DNA of 64,000 nt from CAIZGX01 sp964511555 (GCA_964511555.1 CAZEFR010000002.1:1-64000); one strand, 5' to 3'; positions 17,327 to 26,486 are shown, counted from the stretch's first letter. The notes: generated by a model from the sequence alone, not told the origin. Program-made: numbers and translations.

Positions 17327-17372
17327 AGAAGCAAGAAGGTTATGGCATATGACTTTCTTGCTTTTTCGTTTT
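17327..17372 (+). terminator. Intrinsic terminator after gmhA/PhnA remnant
   Basis: AAGCAAGAA (17329-17337) pairs with TTCTTGCTT (17355-17363). The stem can be extended by a few wobble pairs, the loop is about 13-17 nt, and it is followed by the T-rich run TTTcgTTTT. It separates the upstream operon from comM, and it is one reason to start comM at 17401. Confidence 0.65.
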
Positions 17373-17400
17373 ATTGAAAAGTCATTTGCAAGAAAAAATT

Positions 17401-18936
17401 ATGCTTGCAAAAACATACGGCAGTGCTGTTCACGGCGTGAATGCCTACCTCATTACGATTGAAGTTCATGCCGACAAAGGAACGTTGGTGAACATGGTTG
17501 GACTTCCAGATACTTCTGTGAAAGAAGCGCAGCAGCGCATTCGTGCAGCGTTTACGAATTCAGGAATGAAGAATCCCATTCGGAATTACACCATTAACAT
17601 GGCGCCTGCCGATATTCGGAAGGAAGGAACAGCTTATGACTTGCCTCTTGCATTGGGACTTTTAGCAGCAACAGAACAAATTCCGAGCGAGGCGCTTTCG
17701 AAATACATCATCATGGGTGAGTTGTCGTTAGATGGAAGTATTCGTCCGATAAAGGGTGTTCTGCCCATGGCCATTCAAGCGAAGCGCGATGGGTTTGAAG
17801 GGATTATTGTTCCTATTGAAAACGCACCGGAATGTGCGGTGGTAGATGGATTGAAAATCTATGGATCTCCGTGCATTTTAGACGTCGTGAATTTTTTCAA
17901 GGGTGAAGGAAAGTTGGAAGAATTTCCCTTCGAAAAAGAAAAATTCCAGTCGTTGCAAACGCAACATTTTGCATTGGATTTCACCGATGTGAAAGGACAA
18001 GAAAACATTAAGCGTGCGTTCGAGATTGCAGCATCAGGCGGACATAACCTCATTCTGATTGGTCCGCCTGGCGCGGGAAAGACGATGTTGGCGAAGCGAC
18101 TTCCTTCCATACTTCCGCCGTTGTCTTTGGACGAAGCCTTGGAAACCACGAAGATTCACAGTGTTGCAGGTAGATTGAAAAAACACGATGCGTTAATTGT
18201 GAATCGTCCGTTTAGAAGTCCCCATCACACCATCTCTGACGTCGCGCTCGTCGGGGGCGGATCTTACCCTCAACCTGGAGAGATTTCGTTGGCTCACAAC
18301 GGTGTTTTGTTTTTAGATGAATTGCCTGAATTCAAGCGCACGGTGTTGGAGGTTATGCGTCAGCCGTTGGAAGATCGCAACGTGACAATTTCGCGCAGCA
18401 AGTTCAGTGTTGAGTATCCGGCGAGCTTCATGTTGGTGGCTTCTATGAACCCCTGTCCCTGTGGCTATTTCAATCATCCAGAAAAAGAATGCACGTGTGG
18501 TTCAGGAGTAGTGCAGCGTTATTTGAGTAAGGTGAGTGGCCCGTTGTTAGATCGCATTGATTTGCATGTTGAAGTGACTCCGGTTCCTTTTGCACGTTTG
18601 CATGAGCAGCGCGCGGGCGAGCGCAGTGCGGGTATTCGCGAGCGTGTTACGCGCGCAAGGGAGTTGCAGTCGCAGCGATTCAGTGAGAGTAAAACGAATT
18701 ACAACGCGCAGATGAATACGCAAGAGTTGAAAGCACATTGCGCGTTGGACGAAGCTAGTTCCGAGTTGTTGAAGTTGGCCATGAATAAGCTTCAGCTTTC
18801 GGCGAGAGCGTATGAACGCATTTTGAAAGTTGCTCGCACGATTGCCGATTTGGGTGGCTCTTCGAATATTCAGAGTGAACATATATCTGAAGCCATTCAG
18901 TATCGCAGTTTAGATCGAGAGAATTGGGGAGGGTGA
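17401..18936 (+). CDS. comM: YifB/ComM family Mg-chelatase-like AAA ATPase
   Basis: 511 aa from the ATG at 17401 (MLAKTYGSAVHGVNAYL, the usual family start; a TTG 27 bases upstream is less likely). The N-terminal ChlI/Lon-S5-like domain covers about 1-170. The AAA core has Walker A GPPGAGKTMLAK and Walker B LFLDELPEF. A Cys-rich loop (NPCPCGYFNHPEKECTCG) and the C-terminal helical domain ending YRSLDRENWGG follow. ComM is a hexameric branch-migration helicase that extends recombination during natural transformation in Vibrio, Haemophilus and Acinetobacter; the same job is inferred here. The last 45 bp are duplicated about 1.1 kb downstream, and the gene is a known target for genomic-island insertion in other bacteria. 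Confidence 0.93.
   Translation: MLAKTYGSAVHGVNAYLITIEVHADKGTLVNMVGLPDTSVKEAQQRIRAAFTNSGMKNPIRNYTINMAPADIRKEGTAYDLPLALGLLAATEQIPSEALSKYIIMGELSLDGSIRPIKGVLPMAIQAKRDGFEGIIVPIENAPECAVVDGLKIYGSPCILDVVNFFKGEGKLEEFPFEKEKFQSLQTQHFALDFTDVKGQENIKRAFEIAASGGHNLILIGPPGAGKTMLAKRLPSILPPLSLDEALETTKIHSVAGRLKKHDALIVNRPFRSPHHTISDVALVGGGSYPQPGEISLAHNGVLFLDELPEFKRTVLEVMRQPLEDRNVTISRSKFSVEYPASFMLVASMNPCPCGYFNHPEKECTCGSGVVQRYLSKVSGPLLDRIDLHVEVTPVPFARLHEQRAGERSAGIRERVTRARELQSQRFSESKTNYNAQMNTQELKAHCALDEASSELLKLAMNKLQLSARAYERILKVARTIADLGGSSNIQSEHISEAIQYRSLDRENWGG
18892..18936 (+). repeat. Direct repeat, copy 1 (3' end of comM)
   Basis: The last 45 bp of comM. The final 30 bp (18907-18936) recur exactly at 20042-20071. 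Over all 45 bp, 41 positions agree with 20027-20071. The 1.1-kb segment between the copies carries the broken DUF1016 gene. Confidence 0.85.
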
Positions 18937-18995
18937 AAAGGACTCTTCATTTCTCTTTCATCACATAAGAATCTAGATAATTACTACAATTAATA

Positions 18996-19996
18996 ATGCG
19001 TCAAAATCAATCTTTAATTCTTGAGATAAGAGCAATAATAACTAATGCTAAAAACGGGGCCATAAGGGCTATCGAAAATGAGCGTGTTATTTTGTATTGG
19101 AATATTGGAAAGCGAATTTTTGAAGAAGAACAACAAGGAAAGGATAGAGCGAATTACGGAACCTATTTAATCAGATTTCTTTCAAAACAATTATTACCTG
19201 AATATGGAAGTAGTTTTTCAATCCGACAATTGGAGCGTTATCGTTAATTTTACCGGAATTTTCCAATTGCGTCCGCACTGCGGACGCAATTAAGTTGGCG
19301 CATTATAAATCTCTTTTAGGTCTCGATAACCCTGATAAAAGAGAGTTTTATGTCGCAGAAAGTGTAAAGAACAATTGGTCTTCACGACAACTTGATCGTC
19401 AGATAAATAGTGGGCTGTATGAACGTCTTTTAATGAGTAGCAATCGAAAAGATGTCTTGGCAATAGCTAGGAATGAGAAATTACCATCAGACGCAAGAGA
19501 AATAATAAAGGATCCAATGGTTTTAGAGTTTTTAGATTTGAAGAAAGAAAATTCTTATTATGAGAAAGATTTGGAAAGTGCTATAATAGCGCATCTGCAA
19601 GATTTTCTTTTGGAATTAGGAAATGGATTTGCGTTTTTAGCAAGGCAAAAGCGTATTCATATTGATGGAGACGATTTCTTTATTGATTTAGTCTTTTTCA
19701 ACCGTCTATTAAGGTGTTTTGTAATTGTAGAGATTAAGACCGAAAAATTGACACACCAGGATCTTGGACAATTACAGATGTACGTCAACTATTATGATAG
19801 AGTGGAAAGATCGGCAACCGAGAATTCGACGATAGGTATTTTGCTTTGTGCCCAAAAGAACAATAGTGTGGTTAAATTCACATTGCCAGAAGGCAATATT
19901 AATATCATTGCAAGTCAATACCAATTGTATTTACCAACTGAAAAACAGTTATTGGAAGAAGTAAAGAAAGAGTTTAGGAATTTTGATGAAGAATAA
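18996..19996 (+). pseudogene. DUF1016/YhcG-type PDDEXK nuclease gene, broken by a stop codon and a frameshift
   Basis: The family is normally about 330-370 aa in one frame. Here the N-terminal domain (IRAIIT, LYWNIGKRIFEEEQ, SFSIRQLERYR) ends in TAA at 19245-19247, where the family has Gln (CAA). Reading on in the same frame gives FYRNFPIASALRTQLSW, still clearly family sequence. Near 19298 one base is missing and the frame shifts to AHYKSLLGLDNPDKREFYV and onward to the end. The C-terminal PDDEXK nuclease domain is intact: FIDLVFFNRLLRCFVIVEIK holds the D and E-x-K residues. Such proteins occur as accessory nucleases, often near restriction or mobile genes. The gene lies between direct repeats of the comM 3' end. 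Two lesions make a real pseudogene more likely than one sequencing error. Confidence 0.85.
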
Positions 19997-20026
19997 TCAA
20001 CTTGCATAAATAACCATCACTTACAA

Positions 20027-20071
20027 GCCATTTAATACCGAAGTTTAGATCGAGAGAATTGGGGAGGGTGA
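20027..20071 (+). repeat. Direct repeat, copy 2 (displaced comM 3' end)
   Basis: Matches 18892-18936 at 41/45 positions, the last 30 exactly, including the comM stop codon. Read in the comM frame it gives AI, stop, YRSLDRENWGG. Two of the differences are synonymous third-position changes (TAT/TAC, CGC/CGA); the other two turn CAG into TAA. Upstream bases still read NNHHLQ, resembling the comM HISE segment, so it looks like a diverged real comM end rather than a fresh short duplication. Confidence 0.8.
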
Positions 20072-20122
20072 GATTTATTCTCTTGAACTAATTTCAATTT
20101 CAGATTCAAAAATGCGATTATC

Positions 20123-21124
20123 CTACCACAGTGATAAATCTGTTTCTTCTGAGTTTGATAGCTCATTGGATGTGTCAATGTCAGGGCTTGTTGTTTCTTG
20201 ATTTATTTCATCATCAAGAGTTGAATTGTTTTCACGAATTTTTTTAGCTTTTGGGTTGTGGAAAACAAGGCTTTGTTCTAGTTCATTATATATAAATACA
20301 TTTCCTAGAAGGCCGAATCCAACGGCTTCATTTCCAAAGTAGGTTAGTGAAAAAATGTAATAATCTTCTGAACTTACTAAAGGCGCCACAACAGTATTCA
20401 AAAGGTTGTCTCTTTGATCTTGTGTTCTGAAGACCATATTTTCGACTAAGTAATTTCTATTGAAATTGGCTTTAACTGAATTTACATGTTTCTCGTCTGA
20501 TGGGTTTGTAAAATATGCGATAGACAAGAAAAGCAAAGAAATTATAGCGAGCTTATTTGCAGGCTTAGTTCTCGTTGTTTTTTGGGAGTCAGATTTTTCC
20601 TTCGTAGGTATGCTATTTGCATTCGGTTTTTCGAGGTGATTCTGAATTCTATTAGTGGTCTCTTCAGCAAAAACGAAAGCCTCTATGCTCGTTATAAACG
20701 GTTCAAGCTTTCCTAATTGACTATTTTTATAGAACTCAAGCATAAAGATCACTTGCATATGAAATACGAGGCGTTCATTTATTTGGTCTTTCTTCGGGTA
20801 AAGTTCATTTTCAAAATCAGGGCATAACATCAGAAGTTTTTCGAAATTACCCGTTTGTTTAATGTAGGAAATCATTTTTTCTCCATCTGAGTGAATACCA
20901 TCGAAAATATTAACTGATGCTCTGATTAAAATATCTTCAGGAGACTGGACATTCAAGCTTTCTTCTCCGCGTAATTCTTTGCCAATCTTGATAGCGAGGT
21001 ACATTCGATGGCCAGGGTAGGCCATAATAAAATCGTATAGATTGTTCTTGATAATGTAATCTAAAGCGAAATCGTATTTTGCTCCGAGTTCGATTATTAC
21101 TCCATTGTTGATGTTTTGAGCCAT
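20123..21124 (-). CDS. Membrane protein with C-terminal DUF4359-like domain, function unknown
   Basis: 333 aa. Residues 1-165 are a helical cytoplasmic region of no family I can name (YDFALDYIIKNNLYDFIMAYPGHRMYLAI). A charged linker (about 165-190) leads into one membrane segment, LAIISLLFLSIAYF. The following extracytoplasmic part begins TNPSDEKHVNSVK and has SSEDYYIFSLTYFGNEAVGFG and LLGNVFIY, which resembles DUF4359 in order and key residues. A Ser/Glu-rich acidic tail closes it. The coding is AT-richer than in the comM side. It lies about 190 bp downstream of a small lipoprotein on the same strand and may share its transcript. DUF4359 has no known function. Confidence 0.6.
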   Translation of the reverse strand: MAQNINNGVIIELGAKYDFALDYIIKNNLYDFIMAYPGHRMYLAIKIGKELRGEESLNVQSPEDILIRASVNIFDGIHSDGEKMISYIKQTGNFEKLLMLCPDFENELYPKKDQINERLVFHMQVIFMLEFYKNSQLGKLEPFITSIEAFVFAEETTNRIQNHLEKPNANSIPTKEKSDSQKTTRTKPANKLAIISLLFLSIAYFTNPSDEKHVNSVKANFNRNYLVENMVFRTQDQRDNLLNTVVAPLVSSEDYYIFSLTYFGNEAVGFGLLGNVFIYNELEQSLVFHNPKAKKIRENNSTLDDEINQETTSPDIDTSNELSNSEETDLSLW

Positions 21125-21167
21125 TGATTATGATATATTATTCGCTTTCTCCTTTGGTCGGAAGCCT

Positions 21168-21335
21168 CTAGTCTTCTCTCATTGTATTGGCTATAGACAT
21201 AGCGTTGTTCCAACTGATATATCTAAGAACATGATTTTCTTCTAACACGAATGGAAACGGATTAGGTTTCCGCTGTCCTGTTATTTTATTGAGAATGTAG
21301 TGTTGATCTTCCGTATTAAGGTCTGGGTTTCGGTA
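21168..21335 (-). other. Start-less 55-codon open frame, possible coding remnant
   Basis: On the minus strand, after the stop of the small lipoprotein, another frame stays open for 55 codons with natural-looking content (HYILNKITGQRKPNPFPFV, LRYISWNNAMS) and stops at 21168. There is no ATG, GTG or TTG near its beginning. It could be the tail of a deleted gene. I do not recognise it, and it may be chance. Confidence 0.25.
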
Positions 21336-21645
21336 TTATTTGATCTTCGTTGTGTTCGATGTCTTCGGTTTCTGTTTTTTCTTCAATTTCTTTATCATCT
21401 ATCGAAGTGGCTGGAGCATTTTTGCTATAGCATTCAATGAGTTTAACAGATTGCTCTGCAGGAGAAAGTTCTTCAGTTACCCATGCACAACCCTCTGATT
21501 TTGCTTTGATTTCTTTTTGAGAAAGTAGCAGTTCATCTGTTAATGCCGCTTCTATGTTAAGGCAATCGCAGACGTCTAGACGTTGGGGTCCGCAGGAAAA
21601 TAGCAAAGATGAAATTGCTATAAATAGTGGTGTATACATCTTCAT
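21316..21645 (-). CDS. Small lipoprotein, function unknown
   Basis: 109 aa from the ATG at 21645. The frame extends 30 codons upstream but without a signal sequence. The signal peptide ends in lipobox SSLLFSC (Cys18), then GPQRLDVCDCLNIEAALTDE. Four Cys in the mature part (CDC, GCAW, ECYS) suggest disulfides. The pattern CDCL, helix, GCxW, helix, ECY resembles many small uncharacterised Bacteroidota lipoproteins. The tail is highly acidic (EIEEKTETEDIEHNEDQ). It is divergent from the HTH regulator gene, with a TATTTTTG -7 element just upstream at 21661-21668. Confidence 0.65.
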   Translation of the reverse strand: MKMYTPLFIAISSLLFSCGPQRLDVCDCLNIEAALTDELLLSQKEIKAKSEGCAWVTEELSPAEQSVKLIECYSKNAPATSIDDKEIEEKTETEDIEHNEDQIIPKPRP

Positions 21646-21660
21646 ATTTTGTTCTTTATT

Positions 21661-21707
21661 CAAAAATAATTTTTTCTGTATCTTTGGATTGATACAACTT
21701 GATACAA
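21661..21707. promoter_or_regulatory. Divergent promoters with tandem TTGATACAA operator-like repeat
   Basis: Minus-strand -7 box TATTTTTG (21668-21661) faces the lipoprotein. Plus-strand -7 box TATCTTTG (21679-21686) faces the regulator. Both fit TAnnTTTG exactly. Between the plus -7 box and the regulator ATG, TTGATACAA occurs twice (21689-21697 and 21699-21707), offset by exactly 10 bp, about one helical turn. No clear -33 box at standard distance was found for either. Confidence 0.5.
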
Positions 21708-21713
21708 GATGGA

Positions 21714-23042
21714 ATGTTAGACAAATTTGGGGCAATACAAATTCTTAAGAAGAATATCCAAATTGAATTAGGCAAGGCCATTACTACAAGGAGGCATTGT
21801 GAAGAGTTAGAACATGAAGTGCACAGGAAGACAGGCGTTAAACTAAGTTACAACACCATTCGAAGATTTTTCAATTTAGCCGGGAGGCTTAGTCAGTCTG
21901 AACCATCTGTTTCCACCTTGGATATTTTAGCGAATTATGCTGGATTTCGAGATTTTCATTCTCTAAAAATCGGTATGACGAAATCGGAGTCATTAGAACA
22001 AAGAACATCTGGACAGATTGCGGTATTATCTGGCGTTTTTTTATTAAGCAGTAGGCAAAAGGTTAATTTCCTAGAAAATCATATTTCAGACAACTCATGG
22101 CCCTTGTTGGTTTCGTTAATAGCAGAAAGAGCGGCTGCTGAAGGGGACCGAGACTTCTTCTCTTTATTTTTTGATTCAGTTGTCATTTTTCAGAATAGCA
22201 ATTATTTGAATCAACGCCTTTATTTCGGAATGCAGTATCTAGGAGTAATCATTCGCAATTTGTCATTCCGAAATGAATTGCAACGTTCTTTAGCTTGCCA
22301 TGAGTTTGGAAGGAAATTTTACTACGAATTGTTCGTAGATATGGATAGCCTTGTTCTCGATTTTTATAAGGGAGTCCAGGTTTATTTTAATTCCTCAATT
22401 CAAGAACAGGATAAACTTTTTGCGTCAGCGCTGTTGCATTTCCGAGCATGGATGGCGGGAAATAAAGTCAGTCGTTCCAAATGGTTTAATGAGATTAGAA
22501 GAGTATCATTGAATCCAGATGAGATTCATCCTATACCTATGGCGCGTAGCCTAAATGCACACATGTTCGAAGATTTCAACGAAAAGGGAATGGTGAGCGC
22601 GGCTACTAATAAATTTATTAAATCGGTAACGGGTGCAATACTTAAAAGTGATTTAAGGACTGGACAAACAGACATGTTTTTCTTTTGGCTTTTGCAAGGG
22701 TCCGTCATAACTCAGAATTGGAAAGTAGCTGAGCTATGCATCGTTCAAATTGAGAAATTCCGTCCTAAGAAATTAGCATATTATGACGAAGGAAGTTACG
22801 AACTGTTTAAGGCGTTGAAAGGTATTACACTCCTTAGAAAGGGCAATCTCTCGGAAGCAGAAAAGTGCTTGGCGGAAATAGAAATATCTAAATTTTATTC
22901 TTTCAGCCTACAGTTTGATACCATATTTGTTAAGGCTTTGAATTACCTCATTTCACCAAATATTCAATTGAAAAAGGAGGGCAGGTTTTTTTCACAATCG
23001 ATGGGTTATGGAAAATTGTGGGATTATTTAATCGCTATTTAA
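21714..23042 (+). CDS. Putative transcriptional regulator with Bacteroidota-type N-terminal HTH and long helical domain
   Basis: 442 aa from the ATG at 21714; a TTG start 15 bases earlier would lie inside the repeat operator. The first 85 residues have a pattern seen in many Bacteroidota proteins: a helix, then TGVKLSYNTIRRFFNLAGR, then PSVSTLDILANYAGFRDFHSL. This looks like a DNA-binding HTH with a recognition helix around TIRRFF. The remaining 350 residues are alpha-helical, with repeated pairs of about 35-40 aa (FKALKGITLLRKGNLSEAEKCL is TPR-like), suggesting a TPR-type sensing or dimerisation region. It diverges from the lipoprotein gene and probably binds the tandem repeats at 21689-21707, repressing or activating both. 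The ligand is unknown. Confidence 0.55.
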   Translation: MLDKFGAIQILKKNIQIELGKAITTRRHCEELEHEVHRKTGVKLSYNTIRRFFNLAGRLSQSEPSVSTLDILANYAGFRDFHSLKIGMTKSESLEQRTSGQIAVLSGVFLLSSRQKVNFLENHISDNSWPLLVSLIAERAAAEGDRDFFSLFFDSVVIFQNSNYLNQRLYFGMQYLGVIIRNLSFRNELQRSLACHEFGRKFYYELFVDMDSLVLDFYKGVQVYFNSSIQEQDKLFASALLHFRAWMAGNKVSRSKWFNEIRRVSLNPDEIHPIPMARSLNAHMFEDFNEKGMVSAATNKFIKSVTGAILKSDLRTGQTDMFFFWLLQGSVITQNWKVAELCIVQIEKFRPKKLAYYDEGSYELFKALKGITLLRKGNLSEAEKCLAEIEISKFYSFSLQFDTIFVKALNYLISPNIQLKKEGRFFSQSMGYGKLWDYLIAI

Positions 23043-23072
23043 TTACATAATAAGTTTCCCTATTTTTATTCC

Positions 23073-26000
23073 ATGAAAAGACTCGTACTCCTTTTTGTTT
23101 TTGCTTCGCAATTGTTGATTACAAATGCACAAGTTCACTTCGCAAAGAATTTTCAAAACGATCCGAAGTTACCGGAATGGGCGAAGCTCATGTATGACGA
23201 TACCACTGACCCAATGGTCGTGAAAGCCGCATATGAAGGGTATTTCAGCGAACACACGTTCGAAAAGACTGTTCATACGCAATACTACAAACGTTGGGTA
23301 AGCACCAACCAAGCACGGTTTTTTTCAGACCGAAATGACACCTTTAATTCAGAAGATCGCGGAAGCGGCATCTGGAATTACTGCGGTCCGAAAGTGCATT
23401 TTACTTCTGATGGAAACTTAACTCCGATTAGTTCGCATGCCAATGTATACACACACGATAGAAGTCCTGTAGATAACAACACGCTGTATTGTGGAACCGA
23501 ATCTGGAGGCGCTTACAAAAGCACAGACGCCGGAACAACATGGGAATATGTGACAAAGAATATGATTGTCGGGGGAGTGAGCGCCGTGCGATGTCATCCT
23601 ACCGACGTGAACACCGTCCTTTTCAGTGGAAACAATGAAATTTACAAATCCATTGACGGAGGTGTAACATGGAACATCTCTGGAGGTTCTTCCTTCGAGG
23701 CGTTAAACATTAACGTTTGGGAATTTCAGTTTCACCCTCTTCAACCCAACATCGTATTTGCCGCTACGAATCTAGGTTTATACAGATCTACCGATACTGG
23801 TGATACTTGGACCGAAATTCTTCCGAATGAATGCATGTCAGTTTCTTTCAAACCGAATGATTATTCGGTTGTGTACACTGTTCATTATGAACCTTCGGTG
23901 GGCATAGCGAAATTTTACAAGAGTGCAGATACAGGAATAACATTCACCATGAGCGATAACGGCTGGTTCGCAGAGAACCCCGGTTTTACAAATGTGGAAT
24001 TGCTAGGCGGACACATGGCTGTGACTGAAGCCGATCCGAATAGAATCTATGTTGCATTAGCGGGTTACGGAACGTATGCAGCGAATGTTGAATTGAACGG
24101 TTGGATTGGCTTGTACGTGAGTTATGATGGTGGTGATTCTTGGGTGAACAATCACGGAGCCATTGGAACACCATACAATATAGACACTCATCCTAACCTC
24201 ATGAATTTTTCTGCAGACGACGGCGCTTACACCCAAATTCACTACAACACAACTTTGGTGGCTTCGCAGATTAATCCGGATAAAGTTTTAATCGGAGGAC
24301 TGAATGTTTGGCTCACAGAAGATGCTGGAGCAACGTTCGATGGAGTAGCCGGATACATTGGCGGACTTCAAAATTACCATGTAGATCAGCAGGAATTCAG
24401 AATATACAAAGACAGTCCAACTACCGAAACCATCTGGTGTAGCAATGACGGTGGAATAAATGTCTCTTCTGATTTTATGCAAACTTTCGATGCGAAGAAC
24501 TACGGTATCATGGCTGTGAATCTTTGGGGCTATGATCAAGGATGGAATGAAGACATCATGGTTGGCGGTCGTTACCACAACGGAAACATGGGTTATTATG
24601 AAGCCTATGGTTCAGGTAATTACTTGGCGCTGGGCGGTGGAGAAGCACCAACCGGATATGTGAATTATTCCGATGAGAATAAAGTGAGTTTTTCCGACAT
24701 TGGAGGAAGAGTGTTACCCGATGCTTTAACCGAAACACCAACGAGTTTCAATGTTAGTTTATTCCCGAATGAGAGCTATTGGTTTAACGAGAGTTCGCGC
24801 ATTCTTTTCGACTCGCATTATTACAACGTAGCGTGGTTAGGCAAAGAGAATAAAATTTACAAAAGCATGAACGGCGGACAGTCCTGGTCACTTCACTATA
24901 CATTCGGCACATCAACATCGAACAACGTTGTTTGGATTGAACAGTCATACAGCAATGCGGATGTGCTTTATGCCCAGCAGCGAATAAACGGCACCATGAA
25001 GCTTTGGCGCACGTTAGATGGTGGTTTTACCTGGAATCAGGTTGCATTGCCTTTGAATCAAAACAACATGGTATTTACATTAGGAAATACGCCGGAAGAG
25101 TTTTGGTTGGGATACACCAATGCAAATAGTTCTCAGAAAGTCTACTACACCAACGATGGTGGAGGTAATTATCAGAATTGGTCTGGCATGTCTATTGGTT
25201 CTGATCGAGTTTGGTCAATAGGCTCTCAATTGGGAACTAACGCTGGAGTTTATGTTGCCTTACTTCACGGTAGAGTGCTCTACAGAAATGCAGATATGAA
25301 TGAGTGGGTTGAATACAGCAGTGGACTTCCCGCAGGTACAGAACCAATGCGTATAGTTCCATTTTATAGAGACAACAAACTGCGTTTAGCGACATGGAAT
25401 TTGGGAGTTTATGAAGCGCCACTATTTGAAGCTTCTTCCTTGCTAGTCGACTTCGCAGGTGAACGCGGAACGTTTGTTTGTCCGGGGGAGACCATTCACT
25501 TCGTTGACCACAGTGTGGCTTCTGCCAATGCAACCTACCTCTGGAGTTTCCCTGGCGCAACGCCTTCAACAAGTTCAGAAAAATATCCGACTGTGGTATA
25601 CGGTGCTGCTGGTGTGTTCGATGTAACCTTGGAAGTGACAGATAACGGAAACACAGCTTCAAGAACAAAACAGGCTTATGTTCAATCGACTTTGCCTAAC
25701 AATGAGTGTGTTTATGAGTCGTTCGACAGTGGTGCTATACCAACCGAATGGACGTTCGGTCACAGCACAGGAGGTGGCGATGTCTTTGCTATTACCGAAG
25801 AATGCAGTGCGTACGGTTTCGGAACTCACTCAATTACTTTCCCGAATTATTGGGTAGATGTTGTTGGTAATAGAGATGAGCTCATTCTTGAAAAGCAAAT
25901 TACTTTTTGGAGCGGAGGCACTTGGGTAATAGATTTCGATGTCGCTTATGCAGAATACGGCGGTCAATATTCAGATACATTAGCTGTATTATTAAGCTTG

Positions 26001-26486
26001 GATTGTGGTGACACGTGGACAGAGATGTATGTAAAAGGTGGTCAGGAATTGGCTACTGCGCCGAACACGACAGACTTCTTTGTACCAACTGCCGATCAAT
26101 GGCGTTTGGAGGAAATTTTCCTTCAGCAATATGTACAGGTAGACGATGAAGTTCTTATTGCGTTTCAAAACAGAGGGCGTTGGGGGAATAATTTTTACAT
26201 CGACAATGTTGCAGTGTGCACGATTAATTCGGTTGAAGAGAACATCCTAGAGGATACCAAGTTCTTCCCGAATCCGACATCGAACACGAGCACACTTTCA
26301 TTCAATCGATCTGTGGAAATTGAAAAGATTATCGTAACCGATTTAGCTGGCAGGATTCAAAATGTTCCTTCAACCAAGACTTCGAATCAAATCGATTTTA
26401 ATTTCAGTTCGTTCGCGAATGGAGTGTATGTTATTCAGGTTGAAACGAATTTCGGAATGGTGGTGAAGCGTTTGGAAAAGCTCTAA
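23073..26486 (+). CDS. T9SS surface protein with BNR/sortilin-type beta-propeller and PKD domain
   Basis: 1137 aa. Signal peptide 1-19 (LITNAQ). From about 95 to 780 there are repeated BNR/Asp-box units (YKSTDAGTTWE, YKSIDGGVTWN, YRSTDTGDTWTE, YVSYDGGDSW, YKSMNGGQSWS, WRTLDGGFTWN). They indicate one or two beta-propellers of the VPS10/sortilin or glycosidase-like kind. A PKD domain follows (about 790-875, ATYLWSFPGATPS, VTLEVTDNG), then a jelly-roll (about 877-1055) and a T9SS type A sorting domain (FFPNPTSN, 1063-1137). Such proteins are exported to the cell surface, with adhesion or polymer-binding roles proposed; a catalytic role cannot be excluded but no active site is evident. Its stop overlaps the convergent peroxidase gene. 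Confidence 0.8.
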   Translation: MKRLVLLFVFASQLLITNAQVHFAKNFQNDPKLPEWAKLMYDDTTDPMVVKAAYEGYFSEHTFEKTVHTQYYKRWVSTNQARFFSDRNDTFNSEDRGSGIWNYCGPKVHFTSDGNLTPISSHANVYTHDRSPVDNNTLYCGTESGGAYKSTDAGTTWEYVTKNMIVGGVSAVRCHPTDVNTVLFSGNNEIYKSIDGGVTWNISGGSSFEALNINVWEFQFHPLQPNIVFAATNLGLYRSTDTGDTWTEILPNECMSVSFKPNDYSVVYTVHYEPSVGIAKFYKSADTGITFTMSDNGWFAENPGFTNVELLGGHMAVTEADPNRIYVALAGYGTYAANVELNGWIGLYVSYDGGDSWVNNHGAIGTPYNIDTHPNLMNFSADDGAYTQIHYNTTLVASQINPDKVLIGGLNVWLTEDAGATFDGVAGYIGGLQNYHVDQQEFRIYKDSPTTETIWCSNDGGINVSSDFMQTFDAKNYGIMAVNLWGYDQGWNEDIMVGGRYHNGNMGYYEAYGSGNYLALGGGEAPTGYVNYSDENKVSFSDIGGRVLPDALTETPTSFNVSLFPNESYWFNESSRILFDSHYYNVAWLGKENKIYKSMNGGQSWSLHYTFGTSTSNNVVWIEQSYSNADVLYAQQRINGTMKLWRTLDGGFTWNQVALPLNQNNMVFTLGNTPEEFWLGYTNANSSQKVYYTNDGGGNYQNWSGMSIGSDRVWSIGSQLGTNAGVYVALLHGRVLYRNADMNEWVEYSSGLPAGTEPMRIVPFYRDNKLRLATWNLGVYEAPLFEASSLLVDFAGERGTFVCPGETIHFVDHSVASANATYLWSFPGATPSTSSEKYPTVVYGAAGVFDVTLEVTDNGNTASRTKQAYVQSTLPNNECVYESFDSGAIPTEWTFGHSTGGGDVFAITEECSAYGFGTHSITFPNYWVDVVGNRDELILEKQITFWSGGTWVIDFDVAYAEYGGQYSDTLAVLLSLDCGDTWTEMYVKGGQELATAPNTTDFFVPTADQWRLEEIFLQQYVQVDDEVLIAFQNRGRWGNNFYIDNVAVCTINSVEENILEDTKFFPNPTSNTSTLSFNRSVEIEKIIVTDLAGRIQNVPSTKTSNQIDFNFSSFANGVYVIQVETNFGMVVKRLEKL

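Noticed and set aside
25237..25668. 143-codon minus-strand frame inside the BNR/PKD protein gene
   Set aside because: Basic, low-complexity shadow translation; the sense frame shows clear domains.
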